A stretch of 64,000 bases of DNA from Gnetum montanum (Eukaryota > Streptophyta > Gnetopsida > Gnetales > Gnetaceae). Below, piece after piece: positions 10,836 to 22,316 of the stretch. The number at the start of each line of letters is the position of its first letter. Position 1 is the first letter of the stretch. The position numbers and the translations under genes are program-made. The notes under the pieces are model-generated. The model searched no databases and was not told where the DNA came from. It saw only the letters and a list, made by a program, of their open reading frames with translations. Location of the stretch: NCBI GenBank assembly GCA_015680685.1, contig MNCI01007578.1:262007-326006 (forward strand). Direction: 5' to 3'.

Positions 10836-13800
10836 ACCTATAATGTTCAAAAGTTTAACATTGAATTTTTGAAGCAACAGATGGTGAAACTATGGAAGTT
10901 TACTACGCTAATATTCTTAGAGATGATGAAGACTATGCATATGGCTTGCTGAAGCAAAGAAGGTTCAAAGTAAAACTTTGAGATGTTAGGTTATCAGTTT
11001 GTTAAACCAAGGAACTATACATGCTCATCCAGTACTGAATACTTTGTTAATGTTGTTTGGAATTATCCACCATAAAACAAAACATGTGTAGGAAGTTCAA
11101 TAAAAAATAATGATAAATACGTTGAATCCATGGGATAGCCAACAAATAGGGTAAAAGATTTCAAAGACGATCCACCTGCCTCAATTTTCAGAAATCTGAA
11201 TCCATGGAATTTATAGAAATTCTATCTTAACGTTATCCAAAGATGTAAAAAGTATTATTAGAGATACTAAACCTAAAATTGAAGAATTTATAGAAACTGG
11301 TTCCAGCTTCAATAAGACTAAGTTATGCACATTCCAAGATTCAAGCATCGAAAATTTTATGTATCAAGAAAGTTGAAAATGCACAACAATCTAGAGCTTT
11401 GTACCCTTGGTGCAAACTAGCTTCTGGAAATGGTTCCCAGGGATTCTGGTGGTCATACTTTGTTGTCCAACATTTATTCTACTGTAGAATTTGGGCATTT
11501 TGCAACTAGCATATTCGGAACACCAGACATTAGACCCTAAATTCACTGACACATGCAACCAAATTGCTTCATATGCAGCAAGAGAAACCCCGCACGTATT
11601 CATGTAGTTTCTTGTTCTCTAAGGGCACCAAGCGCATGCTAAAATTCATGAAGCACAGAAAGCTCATGCTCAATGGGTGGCCCCTGGGGCTGTGGATGTA
11701 GATCTGATGGCAGCCGTGGTATTTTTGGCAGTCGTGGTTTTGAAGGCTATGGCATTTCCAGTTTTGCAAGCTGTGACAGTTCTGGAGGTTGTGGTAGTTC
11801 TGACAGCACGATGAAGGTTCCTATGGTTTCACTGGATGAAGATCCATGGTATGTTCGCCCCTGGTTCTGCAATCAATAACAACGGCAGTGATTTGGAAGA
11901 TGATTTGGAAAGAAAAACGCAGGAAGCCCTAGGTGAATTTGGGGCAAAGCAAAAAAAATTCTAGGCAACTGAAACCCTAAATCGCGTTTGTCATTTGCTG
12001 TTGAACTAAAGGAATTTTGGCCTATTTTTCCAGAATCGTATGTTCAGCACATCATTTTTTTAAAAAACATCTTCCTCCTCTGCTCTTTAGCAACTGAACA
12101 CCACATGGCAACGATGTCGGATGCAGCGGCAGAGCCTTCTTCTGCGGTGGTAGTTGATAACGATTTTGGCAGGGTGGGATAATTTGGAACTATTTGTTGG
12201 CAGTTCGAGGCTTGACACCTTCACATTCGGACCTCATATTTTGAGCCATCACCAGATTCAAATTTCTATTTCTAGCAAATTTTACAACGGTGCAAATGCA
12301 AATAAATTATTTATATAAATTTACACATATTAGCTACTGCTACCACCAACGTCTACACTATTATCTTTTTTACCATCACCTTGTTCATAAAATTACTAGG
12401 GCTTCAATAGTATTCAAAACTTAAAAATTCTAAACAAATAAAAATGAAACTAACAATTATATGGAGCTATTGTTATTTATTTTCATTATTCACAAAAGAA
12501 ATATTTGTAATATTTCTCCTAACTTCCTAACTTCCTAAGTTAATACTTCCTAACTTGTTGGGCAAGTTACTTGGGAGAGAAGTTAGCTAAGATATTTTTG
12601 AGTATGTAACTACCTTTTGAACCCTACAAAAAGGCTTCAAGGGTAAGAAAAAGAGGGACTTGGAAGGAGAAGACATTGATATCACACTTTGGAAGGTTAC
12701 TAGCTAGCACTTGGGCTCTCACTTGGAGACACACTTTGGGTCTTGGAAGAGCATTTGTAAAGAAGAAAGTGTGAAAGATTGCTTGTAAGATGACTTGCTA
12801 AAGAAAATATTTCAGCCTCTTTGTCATAGTCCTATGAGTCATGTTTTTTATTTTTTATTTTGTTTAAATTGTTTAGCTAGTGGTTTAGATAGTATCATCC
12901 TTGGCAAATAATTTTGGGATTTTTAGATTTCTTTTATTGTTCTTGTTGCATAATAGAATATTTCTATTAAAATTTTTCCATAGAAGCACTTGTGTTTGAA
13001 ATTCCTAAGAGCATTTTAGTAGTGAATTTGGTTATTGTGCAATGTATAAGAACTACTTTTGAGATCATTGTAAGAGAGCCTCTGCTTGTAGTCATGTCGT
13101 TGAACGATTCAATAGTCAAGAGGGTTCAGAAAATCTTTGGTATTTTGATGCGACTAGAATAGCTTCTTTTTATCTTTAAAGTGAATCTCCATGGTATTTC
13201 AATAATAAATTATCAAGTCTTTTGAAGGTTCTATTGAATGCAATTGTTGACATCCATTATCTAGCCAAAATAGAGTCTCGTACGTGATAGTTTATGCAAC
13301 AATTTTTTGGTAATATAGTAGGATTGTCTTGAAGAAATTGCTTATTTGAGCCTTGGAAGTTTGAACAATTCGTAGATATTGAATTTGGGATAAATTTATT
13401 GCAAAGTGTTTACTCGTATCATTTTACCTTGTTTAAACATTTGAAGGTCTTAACACAAATCTACTTTCTTTTTTGTCTATTTCCATTGAATCTTGCTCTA
13501 TTTCTAGTTTTCTTGTGGAACTATCTCTTTCTCTGGGGAAAATTAGAAGTAGATTCGTGGAGTTGTGCTCAAATTTTTTTGCAAAATTTTATTGGTTACA
13601 AGTAGGTATTATAAGGACTGTGTAGACTAGGCAATTAGAAAAATAGGGACTCTCAACAACTCACAGTACTTGGCAAAGTTGGCTGAATCTCTTATTGATA
13701 AGTTATTTGTAGTTTACACACAATGCAATCATTTCATTTTTCACAACCACACACCGCAACAGCACACACACATACTCACATTAACTACTAAGTCTATTTG

Positions 13801-13890
13801 GAGGTATCTAGGCCTTAGTGTTGCCAGAGACCAGCAAGCACCTAAATCCTATTCAAGAACACTCGTTGGCGATCGCATCCCAAATGGTCG
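10836..13890. other. Remaining interior of the TG...CA insertion
   Basis: Apart from the PPR fragment, I see no family here. Short GC-richer open frames occur at 11673-11879 (Gly/Ser-rich) and 12108-12182 (starting M-A-T-M-S-D-A-A-A-E), which might be further pieces of captured exons but match nothing I know. A small tandem CTAACTTC run is at 12515-12556. Confidence 0.3.
11379..11540 (+). pseudogene. PPR protein E-motif fragment
   Basis: Translation from 11379 gives H-N-N-L-E-L, then (after a TAG) L-L-E-M-V-P-R-D-S-G-G-H-T-L-L-S-N-I-Y-S. This matches the E motif that follows the last repeat in plant PLS-class pentatricopeptide-repeat proteins, which act in organelle RNA editing. The remainder to about 11540 is open but diverges and then stops. 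No PPR repeats are recognised upstream. It is a gene fragment inside the TG...CA insertion, probably captured; it could also mark an older genomic segment joined there. The identification is by eye but the match is long for chance. Confidence 0.65.
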
Positions 13891-13901
13891 CCAACAGTAA
13901 C

Positions 13902-14700
13902 ATTGTTTCATAGATGGATCTCTCATCTATAGGGATGTCCTCTGTGATAGGAATGGAGGCCAACATCTGGGCTAGCACTTAGCGGTGAGCAAATGAGATC
14001 ATGACCAAGTCGTACAATCTTAACGTTGTGTTCTTTTTCTTGAGTGTTTGTTTCACCTAGGTTAGTGTAGCTACAAAGTCCTTATTGTCAGCCATTGTGT
14101 TGGCCTTGACTTCCTCCATGTGTCTTGAGAGATAGATCTCTTATGGAGGGAACTTGGGCTTGGGTTACTTGGCATGCTTGGCGAAAGGACCCCAGTGTTT
14201 AGTTTTTTCTTGTTTGTTATGGCCTTTGCTTCATCCATGGGGGTTGTGAGGTGCTTATTCATCCTCTTATGTTGCCATTTGGTAGTCCTACATAAGTTTC
14301 TAGTGGGATTACCCCTTGAAGGAGGAGGGACTGAGACATTGCCCACTGTTGGGCTTTGAGTAGGTGAGGGTTCATCATGTTGTGGCACCCTTATGACAAA
14401 TGGTGGTTTAGGAGTTGTTGTGGGACCAACTTGTTGTAGCACCTTGATGACAAAAGGTTTCTTAGTATCTATTGCTACTAAATCATGCTAGTTTAATGTC
14501 TTAGTCGATGATTGCTATGAGACCTTGATCACAAAGGGTGTTGTGGGTGCCCGAGGTAACACTTTGATAACAAAGAAAAGCCTCTTACTTGTGGAGGCTG
14601 AGGGGATCCTTGCCTTGTTAGGAGGCACATGGATCACAAAAGGTTGTTGCATAGGTTTGGAATTTCCCACCTATGCTAATGGAGTTTATGACATAGGGGG
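13902..14700 (-). pseudogene. Gag-protease linker of element 4
   Basis: Continues the polyprotein of element 4 on the other side of the insertion. The minus-strand text near 13960-13905 (D-R-x-P-I-D-E-R) aligns with D-I-P-V-D-E-N at 63020-62980 of element 5 and with M-P-M-E-E-E in the B-C element. A Pro/Ser/Thr-rich stretch at 14442-14071 links it to gag. One hairpin unit (TAGTTTAATGTCTTAGTCGA) is present at 14488-14507, matching two units at 63546-63597 in element 5. Confidence 0.6.
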
Positions 14701-16345
14701 CATCATCTACATTAGATTGGCTCAATGTGTCAAACACCAATTGGCCCCATTCTATTATTCTTTGTTGGTCATCCTACAAAGCATGACAATTGTCCATACT
14801 ATTACTAGAAAATTGGCAATAATGATATTACTGGTCTAACTTGAAGTGTAGTGGGACTAAGAGCTCATTCAATACTGTTGAGGTAGGGTTCCTTAGTAGT
14901 TTATATTATCTATCATGCTTTTGGTGAGCAATCTTTGATATGTGTTTGTATTAGATTCGCTGAGCTTTTAGGAGTTTCTCTAGTAGTTTATAGGGTTCCA
15001 TTGGTAGTGGTGTATACTTTTAGTGATCCTTGCACTCAAATTTGGGCCTTGGGGTAGCCCTTTCCAATGTAGGCAAGTTGGTGCTAGAGTTGGTAGCTTT
15101 GTGAGCTAGGGCCTTGGGCTACTTGGTCATTAGGCCCTAGTTGGTTGCTTTTGTGCTTGTGGCCATTGTTACCACTGTTACATTTTTCTTATGTGCATGT
15201 TGGTTTCTATAGGACACATAGGCTAAGTCATTACTAGCTTACACTGCTTCCTCTATGCCCTTTGTTTGGGCAAATGCTTAGATGAAAGACTTTAGGACCA
15301 GGTAATACATTTTAGACTTGATGAAGTCATTCATTGCATCCTTGAAGATGGCTAGTAGGTGCCTTTCTAATAGGGGTTCACACATTTTACTCAATGTAAT
15401 GTTTCAACATTGAAGGAATTTTGGCATGGGCTCTAAGGGCCCATGCTTGACCTACATGAGTTGGTCAAGGGTTGCTTCAGGCTTTAGGTTGTACCTGAAG
15501 TATGTTACAAATTGGCTTATGAGATCCTCCAAAGAAGAGATTGAGGCCTTGGGTAGCACATGATACCAGTCTAAGGCCTTACCACTAAGTGACATGGGGA
15601 ACATGCACATGATCACATGGCTAGGCTTAAAGGAGTAGGTACCTAGATCAGAATGTGACCAAGTTTGCATCGGGGTCTCCTTCACCATTGTACTTGGTGA
15701 GTTAAGGTAGCCAAACCCTAGTTGGCAAAGTTAGAGGTGGGATCATCCTGGTAGAAGTCCACCACCTTGACAATGTCAGAGGAGGTAGATCTAAGTTGGT
15801 TGATCTCCTCTATCAAGCCTTGGATTAGCTGGAATATTTGATCCAAGCTTGGGGATGTGCCAATCAGTTGCATTGGCTGGGCTTGCATTGGTTGTATGGC
15901 ATAGGGTTAGATTATTGGTTCTAGATTTTACTAGTTTAATGTCGTAGTGAATGAGTGTTTCTAATTTAATGTTGTAGCAAACAACCATTGCCAACTTAAC
16001 ATCATAGCAGATGAGTTTAGTTGATGCATCGGCTAAGCGATGGGTTACACACAAGTGGGTTGGATGGATGCCATGGACACCGATGGAACAAATGGTATGT
16101 ACGATGCTTGAGCCATCTAGGGCTGGGAGGTGATCCCCATGTGAGCATAGGATTGAGAAAATGTAGTGGTTTCTTGCAAGGAAGGATAAATTGGCATGAT
16201 TACCATCTTGGAGAGGATAGGTGGACCGAACCAAGGAGGGGTTATACTAGGAAGCGATTGTTGGAAGATAGTGTGGAGGGGGCCCTCACCTTCAAAGTAG
16301 GCCTCAAACTCATCTTCTTCCTCATTTGACACTTCCTCATAGGTT
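14701..16345 (-). pseudogene. Gag of element 4
   Basis: Structural capsid polyprotein. On the minus strand an acidic start (M-S-N-E-E-E-D-E-F-E) is read at 16332. The retrotransposon gag core lies near 15700-15450 with S-L-S-G-K-A-L-D-W-Y, L-P-K-A-S-I-S-S-L-E and a F-x-x-Y-F-R-Y-N-L-K-P-E-A-T-L-D-Q-L-M stretch. Near 14800-14750 the C-terminal segment N-C-H-A-L-x-D-D-Q-Q-R-I-I matches the zinc-knuckle-like region seen better in element 5. Three hairpin units interrupt the N-terminal half at 15931-16015. Frameshifts and stops are common. Confidence 0.75.
15931..16015. repeat. Three hairpin units inside gag of element 4
   Basis: CTAGTTTAATGTCGTAGTGA, CTAATTTAATGTTGTAGCAA and CCAACTTAACATCATAGCAG follow one another inside the gag region. 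They match the array units that lie after pol elsewhere. The other gag copies (24557-27420, 50400-52712) show none at this place. Confidence 0.65.
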
Positions 16346-17117
16346 TTCCCTACATCATGCTAATTTGCATGAATGAGTTGGGACAATAGTTGGTGGTAGG
16401 ACTCTATGAGTGGAATTATGCTGAACAAGGAGGGGTTGTACTCCCATCTGTCCTAGTGGGCTCATTCGTGATCTTGTTTTTCCTCTAGGTCAAGGTGATC
16501 CATTGGTAATCTTGCTTGGATTTTGACACAAACAAAATTGTATTGTTCATGGCTTAGCACAACATACTTTGAGTGTATCATGGTGTCAAATGTATTAGAC
16601 ACTGATGTGGAAGGTTGATCTAGATTCATGTTCATAGATCAAGTTGTGAGAGTTATTGTTTGCAAAAAATAGCTAACACTAAAATTCCTAAGTCTTCCAG
16701 TAGCAAAAAAAATGGCTAAGTATGGAAAATGCAAAAAATTGACTAAGTGTAAAATTATAGAAAATTTTTTATGTATGAAACTATGAAAATTTGGCTAAGT
16801 ATGGAAATGCAAAAAAAAATGCTAAGTATGAAAATGTAGAGAAAATGCTAAGTATGGAAATGTAGAAAAATGCTAACTATGAAAGTTGCTAAAAATGGCT
16901 AGCTCTAGTGCTACACTCTTTACGCAAAAGCTTGCTATGCTTTGAGAACTTGTTACGCTCTCTAGATCATCCAAAGTTTTGGTTAAGTGCTAAAGATATG
17001 CTTTGGCTTTTGTTTAGTGGGGTTCCAGGGGAATCGACGATGGGGTCCAATCTACACCAACCGGTGGTGGAGAGAACACATGGGACAACAATCAAAAAAT
17101 GCAAAAGAAAATGTAAA
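16346..17117 (-). other. 5' leader of element 4 with short tandem repeats
   Basis: Untranslated leader between the primer-binding site and gag. At 16715-16895 about six imperfect copies of a roughly 30 bp A-rich unit (GCTAAGTATGGAAATGCA) occur. No coding sequence is seen. Confidence 0.55.
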
Positions 17118-17136
17118 GGCCATCCTTGTAGCACCA
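17118..17136 (-). other. Primer-binding site of element 4
   Basis: On the minus strand TGGTGCTACAAGGATGGCC lies 6 bases inside the LTR end. It begins with TGG, complementary to the CCA end of a tRNA, and aligns with TGGCGCTAGAAGGAGGG at 24054. I do not assign the tRNA. Confidence 0.75.
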
Positions 17137-17142
17137 AAAAAC

Positions 17143-18423
17143 TGTAACAATTAAAAATGTCAGTGGTTGGAATCACCGAGGGATTAACGAACACATAGCC
17201 TTAACCCCACCTTCGCACGAGGGCCTTGCTAGAAACGAATGCGGAGTACCCTAAATGGTCTTGTCGATTGAATAGGGACTTTGCCAATTGCAATTGGGGC
17301 AGTGGGTGCAACCAGGGATGGCATGGTTAGCTGAAATACAAATGTCAAAAATACGTAGTATAGTGTGACAACACGTGAAAAAGTGCAGAAAGATGCAAAA
17401 AAATACAAGAAAATCCTAAAAATAGGAGAGAGAAATGGAACACTAACCCAAATGAGAGCATAGTTAACTCCAAAAAGGTCTTAGAAGGTACACAATGTAC
17501 AACAAGCATAGTCATAGTCCCAGTGGTTTTGGGCCATGAAGTCTGGTGCTCGCCGTGATGAACTGTGCCTACTAGGTTACTCACTGCACTATATATTGCA
17601 ATGTTCTGGAAGGCTATAATAAGGCTATAATGGGCTATGATGTGAAACTCTGCCTCTCTACTAGTGTGGTGTGCTCTAGGTCTCATTCGCCCATGGATCT
17701 AAGTGTTAAGATGTAAAAGTGCCAAATGCTAAGTGCCTAAAAATGCTCACATCCAAGGAATGCCAACCACTTGGGAATGCCAACAATCGGGGAATGCCAA
17801 TCGTTAGGGAATGCAAACCATTGGGGAATGGAAACTCTTAAAAATTTGGGGATCCAACGATATTTATAGCACTAGGGTTAGTGCAAAACACTGATTAGGT
17901 GCTACGTGGCAGTGCTATAGGTATGACTATGAGTAAAATTTAGAAAATCTTCTAAGTCTGGAGGTGACTAGAAAATTTTCTAACTCTGGCTACTACACTC
18001 GGTATGCTCTAAAGTGTAGCTATAATTTGGGACAAATTGGGAGTGTAGGACAAATGAAAATTGTTGATCTTGCTTACTGAAGGAGTGTTAGAGTCAAGGT
18101 GAAGGTTGATGCTGAGCTCTGGAGGCTTTAGAGGCTATCGAAGGCTTCTTTGTAGTGCTATACTGGCTATGCTGGCTATGCTCTAGAGCATAACCCAACA
18201 CTTAGACAAATTTTAAATTTGATGTCCAGCACTAGCTATGCTTGTTACACTCTAGATCATAGTAGGGATACTTAGAGAAAACTTGGCACAAATTTAGTCT
18301 TCTTCCATGCTACACTAGCTATGCTTAGGAGCATCGCTCCAACAGTTACAAGAATTTGCCAAGTTTTAACACTTAGAAAAATTTGTAGTTGCAATGCTAA
18401 AGTCCAAAATTGGTGGTGTTTCA
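17143..18423 (-). mobile_element. LTR H, shared by elements 4 and 5
   Basis: Starts TGTAACAATTAAAAATG and ends GTGTTTCA on the plus strand. A primer-binding site adjoins on the left, making it the 5' LTR of element 4. On the right it continues into the family's 3' untranslated region, making it also the 3' LTR of element 5. The reverse-strand TATA box is at 17871-17878. U3 palindromes of the CTCTAGAG type lie near 18180-18270. Sharing one LTR between two internal regions points to recombination between tandem copies. Confidence 0.85.
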
Positions 18424-19531
18424 ATGTCGACAAAGAATGAAAAACACCAAGATACATCGAAAAAGAATGCAAAACACCATAGTAGGCCCGACACCAACAT
18501 CACTCGTCAATACCTAACTAAGTATCACTTCACCATGCTCAAGAGTGCTAAGGATAAAGGAAGTAGGGAATGTGCTAGGGGATGACAAGGGAATGAAATG
18601 AAAATGATGTGAAACTACAAGATGCAGCACTAGGGATGTCTTGTCACCAAACTAGTGACCTCTTATTGGAGTGCTTATGAGAGAGTCAATGTCCATGGCA
18701 CTAGAATGGCTTATCCCTAAAATTGTGACCTCTCATTGAAGTGCTTCTAAGAAGGTCGATGTGGACTCAAGGTTGGACCAATTGCAAAATTGCATCTATG
18801 CTAATTTTTCTTAGGGACATGTTTCACCCTGTTCTTCTTTGCTTTTACTTTTCCTTTTTTTTGGATTTTTTATGGCTATGATGAGCCTACATTGGGTTCT
18901 GCACCTTACAAGATGATAGCTACAAGATGCTTTTCATCAAGTGAGTTGTGTGCCATCTAACAATCTTGGCTCTAGTGCAATCATGTTGCATCTATAAGAT
19001 AGGTGTTTCCTTCCAAGGATGAGTTGTGTTACATTTTCTTTAGCTTTGACCAGCCCACAGAGGCTCCCCATAGGACAAGTTGTGTTACATCTTATATGGG
19101 TTCTATGATTGACATAAATAGGATGCCATGTGCATTGGAAGGGTTGCAAGCTCGGTAATGCAGGGGAAGGTAGGAAAATGCAAGGTAAAATGGGTGAATG
19201 CAAGTAGGCTATAGCTAAGGTTGTGCACTCTTGAGTGGCTAGGCTAGTTCAATCATGCACATCAAAGCGATGTGGTGACTTTCCACTACGATGAGATGTG
19301 TCTTTGCACAACCACCTCCTAGGTTTTGTCCTATAAACACAATTTTGAGAGGATGAGAAAATCACAAAATGTGAGAGGTAAATAAAATGCTAGATGCAAA
19401 GATGCTACAAATGCATGAAAAGCTAAACCAATTGCAAGTGCATAGGAAGCTAGTGGAAGTGCCAATGTGATGATGCTATGAGTGCCCCAAAGGTTACACC
19501 AATGGAAGGTGCTCCAAAAGGTCTACAACAT
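18424..19531 (-). other. 3' untranslated region of element 5
   Basis: Homologous to 8188-9401 of element 4. It starts with a decayed polypurine tract (minus strand CTTTGTCGACAT). It holds a pyrimidine run near 18832-18870 and two GATGAGTTG-GTTACAT motif copies near 19017 and 19077. No coding domain is seen. Confidence 0.6.
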
Positions 19532-19784
19532 GCTAGTTTAAAGTCATGGCAAATCATGAACCTAGTTTAAGGCCCTACTAGACTGTGGGGTGCTAGTTTA
19601 GAGTCCTAGTAGACTACAAGATGCCATTTTAACATTTTATTAGATGGTGTATGTTGGTACCAATTTAATGTCATAGAAAACAAGTTGTTGTACCAGTTTA
19701 ATGTCATGACCCAAGGATGAATTATGTCAGTTTTAGTATCATGGTGGATGAGTGCTGTGCCAATTTTAGCATCATGATAGATGG
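19532..19784. repeat. Hairpin-unit array of element 5, left part
   Basis: About seven units beginning TAGTTTAA or TTTTAGCATC. Examples are AAAGTCATGGCAAATC near 19540, TTTAATGTCATGACCCA near 19700 and TTTAGCATCATGATAGATGG at 19765-19784. The last unit is cut by LTR J after GATGG, and the array continues at 61576. Confidence 0.7.
19780..19784. repeat. Left target duplication of J-K (GATGG)
   Basis: GATGG directly precedes the TGAAACACC start of LTR J. The same five bases follow the end of LTR K at 61576-61580. Confidence 0.8.
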
Positions 19785-20272
19785 TGAAACACCATAAATT
19801 TTGGGACTTCTGTGACTTAGCATAGTCCCAAAATTTTGGCAAAGATCTCTACAAGTGTAGTACCACATGGAACCATCTAGCCATGAGGATAGTTTGCATG
19901 AAAGAGGCACCAAGATTAGACTGTACTATCTGGAAAATTTTCTATCTCCCAGGTTGGCAGGTTTGCTACACCCCTTAGCTTGCCTAGCTTAACAAATGAC
20001 TTGGCTGATAGTCTACCTAGGGACCATTCTAGGAGCTACCAAAAGTGTTCAGGATGGACAAAACAGTTTGGCAAGTTTTCTAACTGTGAGACCTACTATG
20101 CTATGCTACGCTGCACAGTGTAGCAGGCCTTGAGAAGACTGATTAGGCACCAAAGATGCAAATTGACAATGACTCAGTCCTCTAGGATATTTGCCCCACT
20201 TTATCCTTGATGCATGAGCAACATGACACAGCAAATTATGGTAAGTTTTATCAGAAATCATCTCAATTTGAG

Positions 20273-20314
20273 TGCTACGCTGTGCTACACTACGTAGTGT
20301 AGCACAGCGTAGCA
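20273..20314. repeat. Perfect 42 bp palindrome in U3 of LTR J
   Basis: The arm GCTACGCTGTGCTACACTAC (20274-20293) is followed with no spacer by its exact reverse complement (20294-20313), plus one more T-A pair outside. It could form a 21 bp cruciform or RNA hairpin. The corresponding site in LTR K (about 59805-59850) has several C/T and G/A mismatches. Confidence 0.9.
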
Positions 20315-21368
20315 GGGATGTATTGTGGCAATACTCCTATTCAAATTTCTCTAATGGAGCAAGCATATTTGTCCATGTTTCAACTATCAAACATGCTTTC
20401 TCTACTTCCACTCTAGGACATGACTAACATCCCGTGACAATACATTTGCAAGTAGAGTTAGAATCCAAGCCAAACTAGGTGCTATGTTGTGCAATGCTAT
20501 GCAACGTAGCATAGCGTAGCAAGGACAAGATGTACGAAGGTCCTCTAACAAGTGGTCCTAGCAAAGGAATTGCACTTGCCATACCTCAACCTTCAAGACT
20601 ACCTATCCCACATTACCCCTAGGTTTCAAGCAAAGTTTCTTGATGAAGCATCATAGACCAAAATAGGAATTTATGTCACATCACCTGCTACGATGTGCTA
20701 TGCTACATAGCAAAGCACAGTGTGGCGAGGACACAAAGCACGAAAGTGTTCCAAGGGTGAACTCCATAGGTCCTAGGACCCTTCAACATGAAAGACATGG
20801 TTCTCAATTGTAGAAGTTGTTTACCCAGCCAAGCCTCAGATAGGCATCCTCAGCATTTGGGAAATATTCCTCTCAAGATTGGTAGCTATGCTATGTAGCG
20901 TAGCACAGCATAGTGTGCAAGTGCATACGCTACGCTGATATGCTAGGTAGCATAAATAGCATAACACTTACATGGAAGCATCAAGACATCTCCAGTTAGT
21001 TCTAGAACTTGTTGGCAATGGTTACTCTTGTCCTGGCATCTCTTCAATAGATAGCATTAGCAAGTTTTCTTTGTTTTGCACCCCTTTGACTATTCCCAAA
21101 GTTGTCCTTATGCTTACCTCTCCTCACAAGAGTAGGGAAGATGTAGTCTTGGAGCACATGCTACAATTTGCATTCATTGTTAGCATTCACTATAAAAAAC
21201 ATGGTAGTTCCCTAGATTTTGGCACAAGCAACTTGAATAGTATGGTCATAGCACAGTAGGTTTCACATTAAACATTACATCTGCAGCATAGCATGCTAGC
21301 GTAACACTATAGCATAGCACTGCACAGCAGTATGGCACATTCATGTTTGCACTCTGTGGGACCTAGGA

Positions 21369-21417
21369 CACGTGGCATCCAAACCGTGTCTCTCTCCCGC
21401 ACTTGGCTCTATAAATA
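21369..21417 (+). promoter_or_regulatory. LTR J promoter: G-box and TATA box
   Basis: CACGTG at 21369-21374 and TATAAATA at 21410-21417. CACGTG is the binding core for plant bZIP and bHLH factors. The pair has the same spacing in LTRs B and C. Confidence 0.75.
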
Positions 21418-22048
21418 CCATAGTGAACAATGTTCAAAGGGTTGGCTTCTAGAGTTGGCTCTTGGAATTTTTTGGCATTTGTCTTTCTTGCAATTGGCAT
21501 TTTTGCATTTGGCTTTCTTACAATTGGCTTTAACAAAGAGACTGGCTTTTAAGGAGGCTAGAGAATAACAAACCCCAACAGCAACACCTTACTTGCCAAG
21601 CAAGCACCGGTTCATTAGTTCCTGTAGCAGACCCTTGGCAGCAGTCGAGGAGACATGACCACACTATTTCATTGTAAGTTGTGCCTATCCACACTGCACA
21701 TCTATTGTATATCTTCAACCAAATAGAAATAAAATCCCCCAATCTTGGGGTGGTGCACTTTCTCACTCAAGCCTATTTCATTTTGTTTTGTTGTTATCAT
21801 ATTTTGCATTATTCTTTGTCAGTTTATATTTTTTTCTTATCACTTAAGTTACATATAATGTCTTTAAATCAAACATTTACGAAAGGTCATTATACACTGA
21901 TTAATTCCTTGTCTGATTGACCAGACCGTTCAAGGCACCTCACTTTCATTTCTCTCCAGCATGACCCTTGCACAGATCTGGGGTTAGGCTATACACCCAA
22001 TGACCTCTTGGTGTTCCAACCACTGACATTTTCAATCACTATAGTTTT

Positions 22049-22066
22049 TGGTGCTAGAAGGAGGGC
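22049..22066 (+). other. Primer-binding site of J-K
   Basis: TGGTGCTAGAAGGAGGG, five bases after the LTR end. It is the same site as at 24054 with one C-to-T change. Confidence 0.8.
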
Positions 22067-22316
22067 CTCTTTGTGCCCTTTCCATGCATCACAGGTAATC
22101 ATGCACACTATCTATACCCCATCACCTACTAGCATAGACATGACACTCTCATGGTTGTCGATGCACTGGGTGGTGTAGACTAGTTGCAACAATGGTTCCT
22201 CTGGAACCTTGTAGGACAAAAGCCTCAAACCTCTCACTATACCATTTCCACTTTAGTGACTATGCTACACTATCTGTGTCTCGTGTGGCATAGCGTACCT
22301 CTCAACGTAGCAGTCC
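22067..22316 (+). other. Leader remnant of J-K
   Basis: One copy of the leader repeat is recognisable (from the cytosine-rich start to GGACAAAAGCCTC near 22220). Then comes a GCTAC/GTAGC-type segment ending at the start of LTR B. The gag start expected here is missing. Confidence 0.55.

Larger units (their letters stand above)
10734..13896. mobile_element. 3.16 kb TG...CA insertion (solo-LTR-like)
   Basis: The insertion splits the protease of element 4. The five bases GTAAC occur at 10729-10733 and again at 13897-13901, a clean 5 bp target duplication. It starts TGTTGGTACATTTGG and ends CCAAATGGTCGCCAACA, giving imperfect inverted ends of about 15 bp. TG/CA ends plus a 5 bp duplication fit a solo LTR of a Copia-like element, although 3.16 kb is long for one. 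The segment near 12640-12830 (CTACAAAAAGG, then cytosine- and TTGG-rich text) resembles an LTR R-U5. No internal direct repeat, primer site or pol is visible. Base composition differs from the flanks. Confidence 0.75.
6968..18423 (-). mobile_element. Element 4: gag-protease-only LTR retrotransposon
   Basis: Minus-strand element bounded by LTR G (3') and LTR H (5', with a primer-binding site at 17118-17136). In its own direction: leader 17117-16346, gag 16345-14700, linker and protease 14700-10070, hairpin units 9860-9402, 3' untranslated region 9401-8188. RT, RNase H, integrase and the antisense gene found in element 1 are all absent. Element 5 has the same organisation, so this deleted form was probably copied as a non-autonomous family. 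The protease is split by the insertion at 10734-13896. LTR H is shared with element 5. Confidence 0.75.
19785..22043 (+). mobile_element. LTR J, 5' LTR of J-K
   Basis: Starts TGAAACACC after GATGG and ends CACTATA (decayed CTACA) just before the primer-binding site. The U3 part carries palindromes near 20095, 20273, 20480, 20696, 20886 and 20930. A G-box and TATA box follow. A frame of 95 codons at 20972-21259 is also open in LTR K. The LTR is longer than those of B-E because of extra U3 sequence. Confidence 0.85.
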
